Notes: generated by a model from the letters alone, not told the origin. Shown: positions 1 through 12,435, numbered from the stretch's first letter. The stretch: DNA of 64,000 nucleotides from Lineus longissimus (GCF_910592395.1 NC_088315.1:13871808-13935807); one strand, 5' to 3'. Translations and numbers: made by a program.

Positions 1-140
1 CTATTCAAATATAGAATAGGGCGAAGAGTCGGCGGTTGTTCTTTTTACCTGGCAACGGGTTAAATAAACTCCTGGCGCGGGAGCATATTTGGCGCCGTCC
101 GAGTGTCACACTTTACGTCACCGCAAATAGTACCACGCTA

Positions 141-395
141 TGGCAGGCGGAATGTCCAGTTATTCAATAAACTAAGTTTCTTTCAAATAAACTAGGTTTT
201 TTGCGAACAACTTGGTTTATTGGTGTTTTGCAAAAAACTTAGTTTATTCACCAATAAACTAAGTTTTTTGCCAAAAACTAAGTTTCTTCACCAATAAACC
301 AAGTTGTTCACCAATAAATCTAGTTTATTCGCAAATAAACCTAGTTTATTACGAATAAACTTAGTTTATTGAATAACTGGACACTCCGCCTGTCA
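141..395. mobile_element. 255-bp foldback MITE with TA target duplication
   Basis: The ends are inverted copies of about 40 bp, TGGCAGGCGGAATGTCC on the left and its near-perfect complement ending CCGCCTGTCA on the right, and TA lies directly outside both ends. The interior is filled with variants of the motif AATAAACTAAGTTT in both orientations, so the element can fold along most of its length. There is no coding capacity. A TA duplication is typical of Tc1/mariner-like MITEs; the family assignment is inferred from that alone. Confidence 0.75.
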
Positions 396-397
396 TA

Positions 398-3020
398 CGA
401 CGCCACATCTCTGCTTGTGTCGTCGTTTGGGTATTGTTGTCAACATTATTGGGTATTGTTGTCAACATTATTGACAACGTGATCTATGTGCACCTTTCGC
501 CATCACAACACTGGGCCGCTGTCGACAGGCTATCTGCCTCTGACAGGAAATAATCGATAAAACATTGATTTACAAATGTGCCCAACTTTAATTCACCAAT
601 GTAAAAAGTCCAGGAGCAGTTTTGTGTTGTTTTTTTAACTCCTTGACTGTTTATTCTCATCACAGTTATGGTCCAGGGATGGGATCTTGTGATTCCTTCC
701 CTTAGGAAATTGACCTTTACTTGGGAATCAATAATGGATGGAGGATCAACTGTATCAACATCGTTTAATACAAATTAAAATCAAATTGTTTGATTAACTG
801 AACGAAACTGTCCTTTGTAATATTTAATCTTGTCCTATTCATTATTTGTTCATAAACCAGGCTAGATGGGAAAAGACCCAAGTTTTGACTTGAAATGCTT
901 AAGGTAAACTGAATTGAAAAGGGCCGAACTCTTGGCATAAACAATAGGACACACATTGTATAATTCAGAGGAAATTGGCCTAGATCAATATAAGGGGGTC
1001 TTCTTTTCTGCTGCTGAATATTTTAGGTAAATAGATTATAAAATACCGCCAGGTAAAACATTGATTTTTTGGAAAAAAAGGAGTTGGGCCCTTTTGTAAC
1101 TCAATGATTTGATAACATGAACGCGCAAAACGCAATTGAACGTTGGTAAAGTCTTCTATTTGGACCCTTCAAAATATTTGTAAAGCAAAAAATATTATGA
1201 CAGTTTAAATTATCAAAATCTAACCAATTATATCATAATTTATAATCAATGTTTGGGTCTCTAATTTCGGTCTACCATAACGGTCTTCATAAGAAAATTA
1301 TTATGAACCGCCAGCTCGGAACTAACCTTCTGAATCAAGAATATCTATTTCATGTCTAGCGTTGGCGTGCGTAGGTGTGATTCCGAGACACAATGCCCTG
1401 TTCTGCCCAAAGAACCTTCAGTATAGGGACAATTCCTCGGTAAGTATAAAAGCACATTTACTGATTTCTTAGAAATTTTTCCGCCAACACATGAAGCAGC
1501 GAAAAAGAAAGTTCCGACTAACTTGGCGTTCGGTCTTGCAACACAATTCATGGGCGCACGGCTTTCATTAATATGACAATAGACCTGTACATTTGCTCTC
1601 GACTTGCGTACCCTTAAGGCTCCTCTCCACGCGATGTTCATATATGATAGAGCATTTGACACCCAAAAGCCTTTTTTCTTTGGCAACGCGCCGGATAAAG
1701 TAACAAAGACATTGGGCATAAAACGCGAATGTCGAAATAAGCTTTACTGGAACTGCCGAGAAGACAAGTCCATTATTAAAGTTATATATTTACCACGTAT
1801 TCTGCTTAAGCATTAACCCTCTGGTCAGTCTCATTTTCATGTAATTCGGAACTAAATACGTACAGTGCTACAGGCTACTGCTTCAGTTTATTTTCCCTAC
1901 TATCCACAGCAACCGGATATTCACATTTTCTAGCACAGGCATTTGAAATACTAGCGAGTAGCTAGCACAGCTGCTTGTTTGAACAATAAGACGCCAGCTA
2001 AATTATTCAAGAGCCCTAACCGATGATGACAAGACTTTGTAAATAGCAACACGAGAATTAACGATATGTTTAAGCGCGAGTGTCATAACAATAAGGTATA
2101 ATGCTTTCAGTCTAATCCTCTTCAGAATTAGGAAGGATACTTTCTTATTCAGTTGCGCCATATTGAGTTCATAAAAAATGGAAAGCATCGAGTGGAAATC
2201 ATAAGCATTCAAATCATTTTTTACCTGGAGATTATGATTCACAACGGAAGGTACTCTTTCAGAATATTCAAGATTTCGTACATGTAAGATTCGTGATTTG
2301 ATTTATATATATAAATTCATGTTACTAATGTACTTATTAATTAAATTACTTATTTATGTACATATTTCTGTACATTGTATGCCGTAATAGAGACAAGATG
2401 ATAACATGTATCGAAATGTATATTAATTAAAATCAAGAACCAAAATACATTAATGTGTTCGTATATCATGAATCATGACTCCTGTGAAAATTTGAGTACT
2501 CTTGATGCAGACAACTTTCTACTTGATTTAATCAACAGACCGGATACGGGTAAAATAATTGAATAAGTATGATCATGAGACTTGCTACATAGTAAACCGA
2601 GACGGTGAAACGTTCAACTTTTTGAGATGCTAGGATGCACGAACTCAAGTAATCTTCATATCATTGCAGGTTGCCCAATTAAGCTTTACTTGCTACGAAT
2701 ATGACGCATATTCTTGTTAGCAAAATAACCCAAAACGCTAATTTTTGCACGATTCGTGAATCATCATAAACGAACCCATTTCCAGTGTATTCACTGTTCT
2801 GGCTTATGATTTTTCGATAATTATTATAATCACCAGCAAATTAACCGTGAAGCGGTCATGCTGAAATGTGCTATTGGATGAGCTGAAAGATTGAATCGCA
2901 GTAAAGATCTAATGCAATGTCAAAGACACTACTGTTTCAAACTACAGTTGTATGTGAACTCAAGTGTCCACAGACAGTGAAAAAGGCAGTGTACTAAGCG
3001 CAGACGACATAAAGTCCTCG
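398..3020. other. Stretch without recognisable genes
   Basis: I see no conserved protein, RNA gene or delimited mobile element here. The reading frames around 1345-1816 overlap on both strands and have no family features. A 22-bp tandem duplication lies at 429-472. Confidence 0.5.
429..472. repeat. 22-bp tandem duplication
   Basis: Two adjacent copies of a 22-bp unit beginning GGGTATTGTTGTCAACATT, apparently a simple local duplication. Confidence 0.8.
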
Positions 3021-3126
3021 TCAACCTCTCAATCCGAGGACTACTTGTGAACAATTCAAAATGGCCGCGCCGTAGCCCCTGGTAACACGCATACGTCATA
3101 TATCATGTGACCGCCGGATTGAGGTG
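3021..3126. mobile_element. Small TIR element, copy 1 of 3
   Basis: About 105 bp bounded by AACCTCTCAATCCG on the left and its inverted form CGGATTGAGGT on the right. The interior contains CAATTCAAAATGGCCGC and GTAGCCCCTGGTAACAC. The same arrangement recurs at 35860-35970 on the other strand and, interrupted, at 27918-28462, so this is a dispersed non-autonomous family. The target duplication is unclear. Confidence 0.6.
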
Positions 3127-3309
3127 TATGATCTGTTACCTGTCTTTTTGTCCGTTGCGTGTCACTACGGTTCTACATGACAAAATAATGTTAATACTTT
3201 GATTTTAATTTTTAATGATGAATATGAATAAAGACAACCTAATAATTTTGCTAAACATTTCATGCATTTTATACTAAATTGAAATAAAATGATATAGTCT
3301 TCAGTCAGC

Positions 3310-4415
3310 CCTTTTATGTGGGAGGCATGGTTGTCTATGCATTTATCGGATGAATGAAAAAATCGTGCCGAACTTCAGGGGTTAATTACTTTTGATACAT
3401 TTTTCGACTCTTGAAATTGAGTCCACATATATAGCTTATATTTGTGTGCTTATTCTTGAAATTTGGTGTAAAATGGTCAGTTAGTCTTTATTTGACAGCC
3501 AATTAAGTAAAGTTGTACTTGTCAAAAATTGCAATGTCTAAAATTGTTCATGAGACGTTGCCTGCAGTATGGAAGCTGGATGGTGGGCTAATTCATCACT
3601 TAGTGTAATTTGCATAGGTGACTCTCAGGCAGTGGTGCTGATGTAGATCAAGAAGTTGGATTGACTGGATGCCTTTTGAGATACAGTGCTGGATAAGATA
3701 TTGTCTTGACAAGAGTTTTGTTGTGCTATTTTGGACATTGCATATTTTGACCTTTCATCTTATTTTTGTGTTAAAAGTCTAAAAATGCCAATCCTATCTT
3801 AAAGAGTCAGCATTTCAAATAGCTCGAAATACAGTTTACCTGTTAGATACCAGCGAAATGAATTAAAACTGAACCAACTTGTGAGCAGAATGACTGCCAC
3901 ATTAAATACAATGCGAATTTAAATCGGCTGTTAAAGGAACAAATGTCTTGGCGCCAGAAAAAGACGTCGGCCATGATGGCGAAAATGACGCCACAACCAA
4001 ATCCAAGAAAGACATCACGGAGGCGCCGACTGTCGGGCAAATGCAAAAACTACAACAAATGCCGTTATGACGTAATATACAATATTGCGATGTCATACCA
4101 TGTAAATGGTGGCCTGCATGGACCAGTATAGTATTTTTGGCGGGAATGGCCATTCAAAAGAAGCCACATGTGAGCTGTAAAAATATCCACTCAAAAGTTT
4201 CTCGGTCGTTTTAAGTTCTCACTGTGGTTACAGTAATGATGAGCAGTGCAGCTCGGATAGACTTACTCTTTAAGCAAAATTTAAAATACTGTGGAGAACA
4301 GTCAGGACCTATTATTCACTAAATTTCATTGCCATAGACTGGATATCTTTGAACTAATAAACCCTTGAAGTCCGGTGCTGGTTTTTTTATCCGCCTGATA
4401 TTTGTCTATGATATA
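3310..4415 (+). mobile_element. 1.1-kb TIR repeat family, copy 1 (left arm)
   Basis: This segment aligns in inverted orientation with 4860-6060 and in direct orientation with about 22975-23745. Landmarks in order are CCGAACTTCAGGGGTTAATT (3368), CAGCCAATTAAGTAAAG (3497), TTTTGAGATACAGTGCTGG (3675), GACATTGCATATTTTGACC (3733), CATTGCCATAGACTGGATA (4329) and a right end with GAAGTCCGGTGCTGG (4367). The outer end and the right end are inverted versions of each other, so the unit has its own ~70-bp imperfect terminal repeats. No protein is encoded. It is interrupted at 3803-4269 by another insertion. Confidence 0.65.
3803..4269. mobile_element. 467-bp MITE with TTAA target duplication
   Basis: TTAA flanks both ends (3799-3802 and 4270-4273). 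The related copy near 23490 reads CCTATCTTAAGCAAAATT straight through and is therefore an empty site. The element starts AGAGTCAG and ends CTTACTCT, short imperfect inverted ends. A TTAA target is characteristic of piggyBac-type transposition, but no transposase is present, so this would be a non-autonomous derivative. The ATG-rich sequence inside shows no protein family. Confidence 0.7.
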
Positions 4416-4859
4416 CGGTCCAGCAAACCAAAAACGTCAAACTGACGAATTTTAGTGCCGTGAAACCATTAAAACATGTTTTTAATTTCAAACATTCATA
4501 GGCATAAATGTTATAGAGAATGCATCAATTGAGGGATAATTAAAGCCTGAGACACATTTTGACTGTGTAAATGGATATCAAGACGATACAGATTTTATTT
4601 CGTTGAAAAAATTCTAGCTGGTCTTTTGAATCAAATTACATAACAATGCTAATTAAGGTGATGCCACAAACTGATTATCCATAATAAGAATGCTTTTTTG
4701 AGCCAGGGCTAGGTCCAAAATTAAACGAGCGTGCTAATTAATGTGACGATAAACCTCCAATAATAGAAGTATTGTTGATGTTCTGAAATAGAGACAACGA
4801 ATTGCATGTGCTAAATATCATATGGATATTTCAGGTTTGTTCTGTAATTTCCTTTTTCG

Positions 4860-6060
4860 ACATCCCCTCATATATCGGGTGGATAAAGAAAAGGCACCCA
4901 GATTTAAGGGTTAATAACTACTAAGATATCCAGTCTATGGCAACGAGATTTAATAAAAAAAGAACTAAGTACTGACTCTTTTACATCGTTCTAAAATCTA
5001 TCTAAGACGGGCTTGATGATTTCAGATTTATGGGAAAATTAGAATAATGGGTCAAAATATGCAGTGTCTAAATATCACCAGAATACCATCGTTAAGACCA
5101 AATGTTGTCCCAAAATTTATAATAATAATAATAATAACAATTTATTCTATTTAAGTGCTACATTAATGTAAAAAAGACATTTTCTAAGCACTGTACATGT
5201 GCAGGAAGGAAAAATTATTAAAGTATTAAAAACAGTGACAAATTTAAAATAGTAGAACATTTGATAAAACAATAGATGGCATCATATTGAGTATTCAAAA
5301 AAAGTGCGTTTTTAATTTTTTCTTAAAAAGTTCAGTTTAAGGGAGACAGCGCATTTCTAAAGGCAAATCATTCCAAAGTCTTGGGCCAAGAACAGAAATT
5401 GATCGGTCGCCATACGAGCGTGGAATACCTAGCAGCCATGCCAGGGATCGTCCGAAGAGCGTGGGGAACGACCTGGTTTGTTGACCTTGAAAACGTCCCG
5501 TAAATATGATTGGCTGTTTTCTTTAGAGGGGTGTATCTCAAAAGGCGCCCTACTAATCATAAATTCGTTGATTCGTGCATTTCTTTATCCACATTTCCCC
5601 CACAGTTTGATATTGTCATGGATATTAAAGTAATGCCAAATATAAGAAAAACAGTCAAAATGTCGAAATCATTGCTTGAAAGTCCTACATTGGCAAATTA
5701 CACAAAGTAAAATTGGCCCACCTTCCTGCTGCGATACTGCCCCAAGCCTCTTCTCCATGCACTCACTGATGGAAATATTGTTTCAGACTATGACCTTTAT
5801 CTGTCTAGAAAAAAGACGGTCCAAAAATAACCGGTGCTCCATGACCTTTAGTTAACATCTATCCCTGCAGGCAATGTCTCGAGAAAAATTTTTGTCATTG
5901 CAATTTGTGAAAGATTTTCTTCAATTGGCTGTAAATTAAAGACTAACAAAGTTTTCTGCACTAAACGTTATCGTGCAAGAAACGAATTCGCAGTTAATAA
6001 CCTTTGAAGTTCGGTGCGTTTTTTTATTCACCAGATACATGTATTAGCATATTTCTGGCA
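4860..6060 (-). mobile_element. 1.1-kb TIR repeat family, copy 2 (inverted)
   Basis: Reverse-complement partner of 3310-4415. Inner end: ATCGGGTGGATAAAG (4875) and GATATCCAGTCTATGGCAAC (4925). Middle: TGCAGTGTCTAAATATCACC (5060). Outer parts: AAGCCTCTTCTCCATG (5745), TTCAATTGGCTGTAAATTAA (5920) and CTTTGAAGTTCGGTGCG (6002). A LINE 3' end (about 5117-5490) is inserted in it, which explains why this arm is longer. Together the two copies form a giant imperfect palindrome with a ~445-bp spacer at 4416-4859. Confidence 0.6.
5117..5490 (-). pseudogene. L2/CR1-like LINE, 3'-terminal fragment
   Basis: On the minus strand the sequence around 5345-5440 translates to a stretch containing YGDRSISVLGPRLWNDLP and then KKKLKTHFF with one stop between them, the signature of the extreme C-terminus of L2/CR1-type non-LTR pol proteins. 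It ends in an (ATT)n tail, seen as AATAATAATAATAATAAT on the plus strand near 5120. It is 5'-truncated to under 400 bp, as is usual for dead LINE copies, and is inserted into the inverted repeat copy at 4860-6060. No catalytic part of RT is present. Confidence 0.75.
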
Positions 6061-7925
6061 ATGAAAACACACAGCGCGGCATTTATTCAAGTTATTACTG
6101 GACGGATTTTGATGAAACAAATACTCATTCTACTTGGATTACCTTCTCTTGATTGAAGACTATCATATGTTGTCCAAACCCCTCACTGGCTATTTCCTTT
6201 AAAAGACTATGCTTTTGGTTAACTCAAGACTAACTGATTTAGAAAATAAACTAAAGTCATATATTCTTTGTGTCATTTCTCAACTGATGTGTTGATTGTA
6301 AGTTCAGATATGGCTTTTACAATGCATACGTTCCAACATTAACAGAAAACCACATATTCCGGGTTCGCCACAAAAAAAGAAACGAGTTGACTGAAGAAAT
6401 ATTATAAGCCGTACCTGGCATATCGAAGTGACACATATCACCACGAATCGTTGGCAACGAATCTGAGGTCCATAGACGAAATAAAATTAAGGAAAGAAAA
6501 GTTATTTTTTGCAGCAAATGCATTGATCATGCGTCTGTGCAGGGTGGCCCTTCCTCCCATGAGAGCAGTGTAACCGACAGTTCTCTTCAAGAGATAACAC
6601 GATTGGCTCACGTCGACACGAAAAGGTCAAATAGGCTTTTGCCGCCGCATTTTGCCACTTTTCAGTGAAATGTTTTGAAAGTGCTCATTCCTTCAGAGTA
6701 CATCAATCTGATAATTTTACACAAAGTGGCGAATAATCCATGCAGAAGTAGGGGTAAGATATATAAACTTTACAGTCCTTTTACTTTCTGTACAATTATA
6801 TTTTTAGTGGTTTTTATAATCGGGTTAATTTGGCAATATATATTTCACGTCGCCATTTGTATACAACATTATTTTCCTTTCCTTTTTCGAAGTCTTGCCT
6901 GGATCAAGAATATTCGAGTTATTGACAATGTGACAAATGTTAAATGAAATTTGGTGAGAAATATCTATATTGTCATTCATATGTTTTACAATATTTCGTT
7001 TTCAATAGTGTACCCGTTTTATTGTTGCATCCTGGCACCAGGTTCTTTCAATGCACTTCGCTTGTCGACATTTCAAACCCCATGTGAAATCCATAGCATT
7101 CAGACAGATTTGGCGGTAGAAAATAATCGCCCAATTAGAGCGTCACAATCAAATGTTGCAGCACCGTTACCAAAACACCCGTTTTAGTTGGTTGTAAACC
7201 GGATTGCCGACCAGTGCCGACAGAAAAATAAACGCATTATTTGTATTGTGTCCGCACAGCGATCGGCGATTGCCGTTATATGAATTATGCTTCCTCCCGC
7301 TCTAAAGAAGTATGTGTAACAGTGTAAAATTGGTATATAATATTAACCCAAGGCTTGAGATAGTTGTGAACTTCATTTAACATGTTTAAAGTCTGTTTTA
7401 TTGAATGGTACAATACAGGTACAGGTGTGTCAAGTAATCGGAACAGCCGCTCTCCACAGTGAATTCATTGCTTTTTCTCAGGGTTTTGTATTTAAGGTAT
7501 GTAGGAGTAAAAAGCCGATGCACTATGCAAACCAGGTCATGATGGTGACCGCATTTCAGGCAAACTATATACTCGAGCCATATTGGCGACTGGAGTGTTT
7601 AAGAATGACATCGCTTAATGTGCTCATCTTTCTGATCTGCGCCGTAGAATAATATTTTGAATGTCCCATCAACTTTTATCAACGGTCAACCCATAAAACA
7701 GAACACAAATCAATAAGTTCCGACTCTCCCTTGGGTTTCTGAATGGAAGCCTATTACGGGCCCTTTTTTCACATGTTCATCAGGCCGAATCTCACCAACT
7801 GATCCACGCCTGACTTTTCAACCGAAAATGAGAAGGCACGTTTTCTCGGGCGGAGAAAATGAAGTAGGCTGCATGGAGCGCTGGTCGTGCGTATCCCATT
7901 CACGTCTCGATGTCATTATAATACT
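6061..7925. other. Stretch without recognisable genes
   Basis: Short frames such as 6675-6947 encode hydrophobic, low-complexity peptides with no family features, and I see no splice-flanked exon. Nothing else could be identified. Confidence 0.45.
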
Positions 7926-7927
7926 GT

Positions 7928-8225
7928 CATTGAAGAATTGCGACTCTCATGCTCCCCAACTTTCTAAACATTTTTTTTACAATTACACCAAAATTTAGAT
8001 GTGGTAACCATAAACTACCAATTGAAACCGGACGTTTTGCAAATGTGCGACGAGAGCGGCGGCTCTGTACTAAGTGTAATGATGGTTCCATCGGTGACCA
8101 GTTCCACTTTATGTTTGTATGTAGAGATACTATCAATCTGAGAAATAGGCTTATTTCAGCACGTTTTCTTGTGAATTCTAATTTGTATAAAGGTCCGAAC
8201 TTTTTATCGGCCCGATGAATGTCCT
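7928..8225 (+). pseudogene. LINE reverse transcriptase C-terminal fragment
   Basis: The frame starting at 7949 encodes 89 residues with KFRCGNHKLPIETGRF followed by a Cys/His cluster (CTKC ... HFMFVC, spacing C-x2-C ... H-x4-C). This is the zinc-finger-like tail found after the RT domain of several non-LTR retrotransposon families. No RT catalytic motif is present, and there is no start codon or complete gene around it, so it is a fragment. Sequence after the frame decays into an imperfect tandem array. The exact clade is not resolved. Confidence 0.7.
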
Positions 8226-8388
8226 TGGTAACTTGACTGTTTATCTAAAAAAAGGTAATGTGTAAATACTTCGGCCTATTAGTAATTTGACTGTTTATTT
8301 GAAAAAGTCTACTGTGTTAGTACTCAGAACTACGTAGGACCTAGTGAATGCCCTTGGTAATTCAACCGTTTGTTTGGACAAAGCTCAT
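8207..8388. repeat. Decayed tandem repeat, three copies of ~60 bp
   Basis: Three imperfect copies share the core GGTAA(C/T)TTGACTGTTTAT, or CAACCGTTTGTTT in the third, followed by a purine-rich stretch. It abuts the LINE fragment upstream and a TIR element downstream. Confidence 0.5.
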
Positions 8389-9116
8389 GTAAGGTAAAAT
8401 GGGGGTAATTGTAGCCCATTTTTCACATATAACTTTGGTTACGCAAGAGATTTCCAGGCAGATTCACTTATATCGGCCTGCATCTTGTAGTGGCAATTCT
8501 TCCAATTTTACCCCTGCAAATTTAGGACACTTAATCTAAAACAATGCCTCTGAGAGACAATACATGACTCGTGGCCAGGGGCAACAAAATCCCGCGGCCT
8601 TTGGATAAAATTTAAAATTGCATGTTTTTTTATGTATGAGAACATTTTTTCAGAGGTTTATGGTCTTTATTGGTAATAAAACTTTCCATATTATTCCAAT
8701 CTAGGTTGACGACGAGATTTTGCTTGGTACCTAGGTCAGAAAAGTGTCTCTGGAAAATTGAATTTTGATAGTTACATCAAATGCCACATATAACATTCTC
8801 TACAATCGAAAACTGATCACCTGAACCAAGTTTCAGATATATCAATGCTCTGTAAGTGTGGAAAATGTATACCTGCGAAAAGTTCGATCCCAACTTCTTT
8901 TGTGCATGTGTCTGATTTGTTTACTTCTTATAGCCAAATCTCTTACATAACATGTTCCATAATCCAAATCTATTTATGTTGTGATGCTCAAGAGTCACCT
9001 CTTTCATATTCATTCTTACGTTGGCTGAATAATTCCATGGTTACTGGAATATGAATCAAAAACATTGCCAGGGGCTACAATTAGACCGGGGCTGCAAATA
9101 CCCCATTTTACCTTAC
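8389..9116. mobile_element. 728-bp TIR element (GTAAGGTAAAATGGGG ends)
   Basis: The first 16 bases, GTAAGGTAAAATGGGG, are repeated perfectly as the inverted last 16 bases. A second inverted pair (TAATTGTAGCCC near 8406 and GGGCTACAATTA near 9072) lies just inside. The interior has no coding signal, so this is probably a non-autonomous DNA transposon. I could not identify a convincing target duplication. Superfamily is unknown. Confidence 0.65.
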
Positions 9117-9925
9117 AAGTCTATTGTAAAAGTCAGTATCTTAGGCTATGGAGTGTGGACGGCGAGCATGGGGCTGTTGTGGCCCGAGTGATGACGGTCA
9201 CGCGGGAATTTCCAATTGGATATCCGGGATGCCGCTCTCGCACGGGTCGCCGCGGTGCCGAGCCAATGCCCATACTCATGAGAATGTTCATTGTTAGTAC
9301 GTGTGTAAACATTCATGTTGTTTGTGTTCTGCGCGAGATAACCTATCCGGTGAGGGTCGAGTAATAAAGAGAAATTGAAATTTAACATAGTGAGCCATGT
9401 GTATTACGCACGAACTGGAGAGCGTATTTTGAAGTCATGTTATGAACCAATCAAAACTGACATGTGTCAATCGCAATGGGCACACACGCAGCCTACCTTG
9501 GATGTAGGTTACACGAATTCTCAGACCACAGTCTACGGATGTATTGGCTCGCCGTATGTTTGGTTTTTTTGCACGGCTTACGCGTTGCAGGCGTAAATTG
9601 TGACTGGAAAATAGGTGATAGCCGTCCGTTACGCCACGCCAGTTTTGGATATAACGGCACTCCGTCTAAAACTCCTCTGTACAGTTTTACATGCAAAATT
9701 TCATTCTCGGTGAATTTGAACCCTTATTCTGGATACAGAGGCATGACATTTTCCCAGGTGAAGGAATGATACATAAACTCCATGATTGGCGAAAAAAGAG
9801 ACAACGTATAAATGTGTGGTGTTCTAAGTAAGGCTGCCCACACTAAAATAGGCAGTTTTCCTTGTTTTTCCTGGTTTTCTCTCAGTATCTCTCTCTCCGT
9901 ATTCAATCTGTGGTTTCATCAGGGT

Positions 9926-10232
9926 AATGAATGAATGAATGAATGCTACACTTATAGGGCGCCTTTCCGTGGTAGCACCACGCTCAAAGCGCCACCTCCC
10001 CGAAGAATCGATTAAAAAGCAGAGTTTTTAATTGTTTTTTGATCATTGTCTCTGGCTGGGACCTCAGTTCAAGTGAAAGGTTATTCCAGAGGTACGGGCC
10101 GCACCTTGAAAAGCTGCGGTCACCGTACCTCGATCTGGTCCGCTTGACCTGAAGGGTCTTGAAAGTGGCTGACCTAGTGCGACCTTCTGTTTCCAGGAGG
10201 AGGTCATTGAGGTACTCCGGTCAAGAACAACC
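9926..10232 (-). pseudogene. L2-like LINE 3' end with (TTCA)n tail
   Basis: Minus-strand translation over about 10010-10230 contains PEYLNDLLLETEGRTRS, then RSRYGDRSFSRCGPYLWNNL and KTLLFNRFF, the C-terminal signature of L2/CR1-type LINE pol. It ends with GGCGCCCTATAAGTGTAG and a short TTCA tandem tail (9926-9945 on the plus strand). The copy is cut off at its 5' end near 10232, just before PEYLNDLL. It closely parallels the tail of the larger LINE at 23.9-25.4 kb but carries a different tail repeat. Confidence 0.8.
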
Positions 10233-10249
10233 AGGTATCACCCTAATAC

Positions 10250-12435
10250 CTTCAGGGATTGTTGATATGAGTGATGAACAGAAGTGATTTCATTATGGGC
10301 AGAAATGGATCAAAATCTGAATTTTGGCGTATTTCTAAAGTTTTGACTGCGAAGCCAATTGTAGTCCGAACGTCAGCAGCCCTGCTCTTGCCAAACAAAA
10401 GATGGTGAAGGAGGATTTGCTCATCCATTATTCGACCGGCACCCAGTCCATGATCACCACGATATACCATACTCCCTAGCTCCAGTTGTCAATGGTAGTG
10501 GGAAGGCAAACTATCGCTGAGATGACTCTTCTGCTTATTGAGCAGTACCAACTGTTTTTTAGCATTATCCATTAAATCTATATTTCATATCAATAATTGT
10601 TCATAAGTTTTTGTAGATATCACCATTCCATGTATTTTGCTGTAGTATCTGTGTATAAGCCGACACAATATGTAAAAAAAAAGAAATTGTTAAATTTTCG
10701 GCGAGAGGAAAGCGGATCGGCACATTGGCGCGCATGTGGTCCAGGTCACGTGTTTTTCGACGAAGCGTCAGTGCATTTTCGTGTAAATGATTGGTTTAAT
10801 TCGGCGTTTCATCGATGATGCATGAAAAAAACGATGAAGACCCAAGGTAAACATGTATCTAATCACTCATTCTCTCAAATTTCAAAAAATGCATCTATTA
10901 TTTGCCGAGAAATTAGAAACCACGCACGTCGGCAACGATGCTTTTGTGGACGGCGGGAGGCGTGGCGAACTGTCACTTGCTCGTCAAACTTTTGGCGCCT
11001 TTTCCGCGAAAGGGCATGAGACGAACGTAAATCAAGCAGAAAATGAACTTTGGTACTGAAACGAAAAACCGGATGAAATTTCGTCAATATTTTCCGATTT
11101 TAGACATTTTGAAGATTTGACACTTCTAACCATCCCTTCTGAAATCCTCTAGATATGATATTTATACGGATCTAGTGCTAATTGTAAGTAAAAACGTCCG
11201 TATTGATGAAAATGATTTGATATCTCGCCGGAATCAAGAATCTATAATTTATTTTTTAGTTCCAAGGTGGCCGCCTGTAGCGCATATTCAACTTTTGTCA
11301 CACCCGGGTACTTTTCCAATTAAATTAGCCGTTAGCAAATCAGCTGTTTTCAGGCAGAGTAGGTTAGTTGTATGTTTTGACAACACTTTCATTCTTTTTA
11401 TCCCCTGCAGTTGACTAATGTTGTTTTTGAAAGGTCTAAGACTAGAATGGTTTATAGTCTGAGGTTTTGTTGAGTATTTTGGTGACCCCAGTGAGTGACC
11501 AGTCCCATCGTCCAATTACATGTATGATAATTGTTTGGCTATCGGCATGTGTCGAAGCTGTGTGTGCTATAGCAGTACCTGTAACTTTGATCTAAACCAG
11601 TATTAAAGACTTGAATCGGGTGGTGCCTCATCAATGATATCATTGACAGCAATATGCACAGCTGACCGACCCTGGACGGATCGAATTAGGTACCACCTAC
11701 CGATAGAGAGTTGCAAATTTGAAATAAATCTTATTGTTTTTTTCAGATCAGGCTGGATGAAGAGAACTGTTGCAGATTCAGCATAGTGAGGTCGTCAAAC
11801 TGCAATCGATGGTTACTGGAAACGTACCAACCACTCCTTTTTGTAATACGCAAATGAGTTGAATAATAATTTATGAACATGATTTTTTAAAGCTTCTAGT
11901 CTTTCTGTGTGTGCTCATAGCCACATCTAATTCACTTCAAATGTCAAAGTCGACTGGACTCCTCACTCGCATCCGATCTTTTTGATATATATTGCAAGCC
12001 TGGTTAAATATTAGTGCCATTGAGCAGAGTTTGGCGGCCATATTAAGACCAATATGGCCGCCAGATGGCGGTTGCATCAAAATGGATTTAGATACACCAA
12101 CATCGAGCAGCACATCATACCAGTGTCTAAGACTTAGAGGGACTGAAATGATTCCTGCCAACATGGCCAATGTCCTTATCAGCGGCTATATTTGTAATTT
12201 TTATTCAACCCTGAGAACCTACGTAAGCAGATACTCGGTGCACACGGCCGTTAGCCTAGCGATTTTTGCTTTTGGGAAACCCCTTTGCACCGTTACTATA
12301 AATAGCTTGGCGATCACCGCACCAACGACGGGTTAAATAACAAAACTGTAGGGTTATATATGTAGAATACGAACTTCCAGGAGCCCCGAACTCGCGATTT
12401 TTCTCTTTAAAACATTCCATTTATGGAGGTAGAAC
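10250..12435. other. Stretch without recognisable genes
   Basis: Several short frames overlap on both strands (for example 10853-11087 and 11937-12336) with no conserved motif or splice context. I see no RNA gene or delimited element. Confidence 0.45.

Noticed and set aside
429-472. CRISPR-like repeat
   Set aside because: Two directly adjacent copies without spacers, in eukaryotic-type sequence.
1345-1816. Overlapping 124- and 70-residue frames
   Set aside because: Opposite-strand overlap with no conserved motif.
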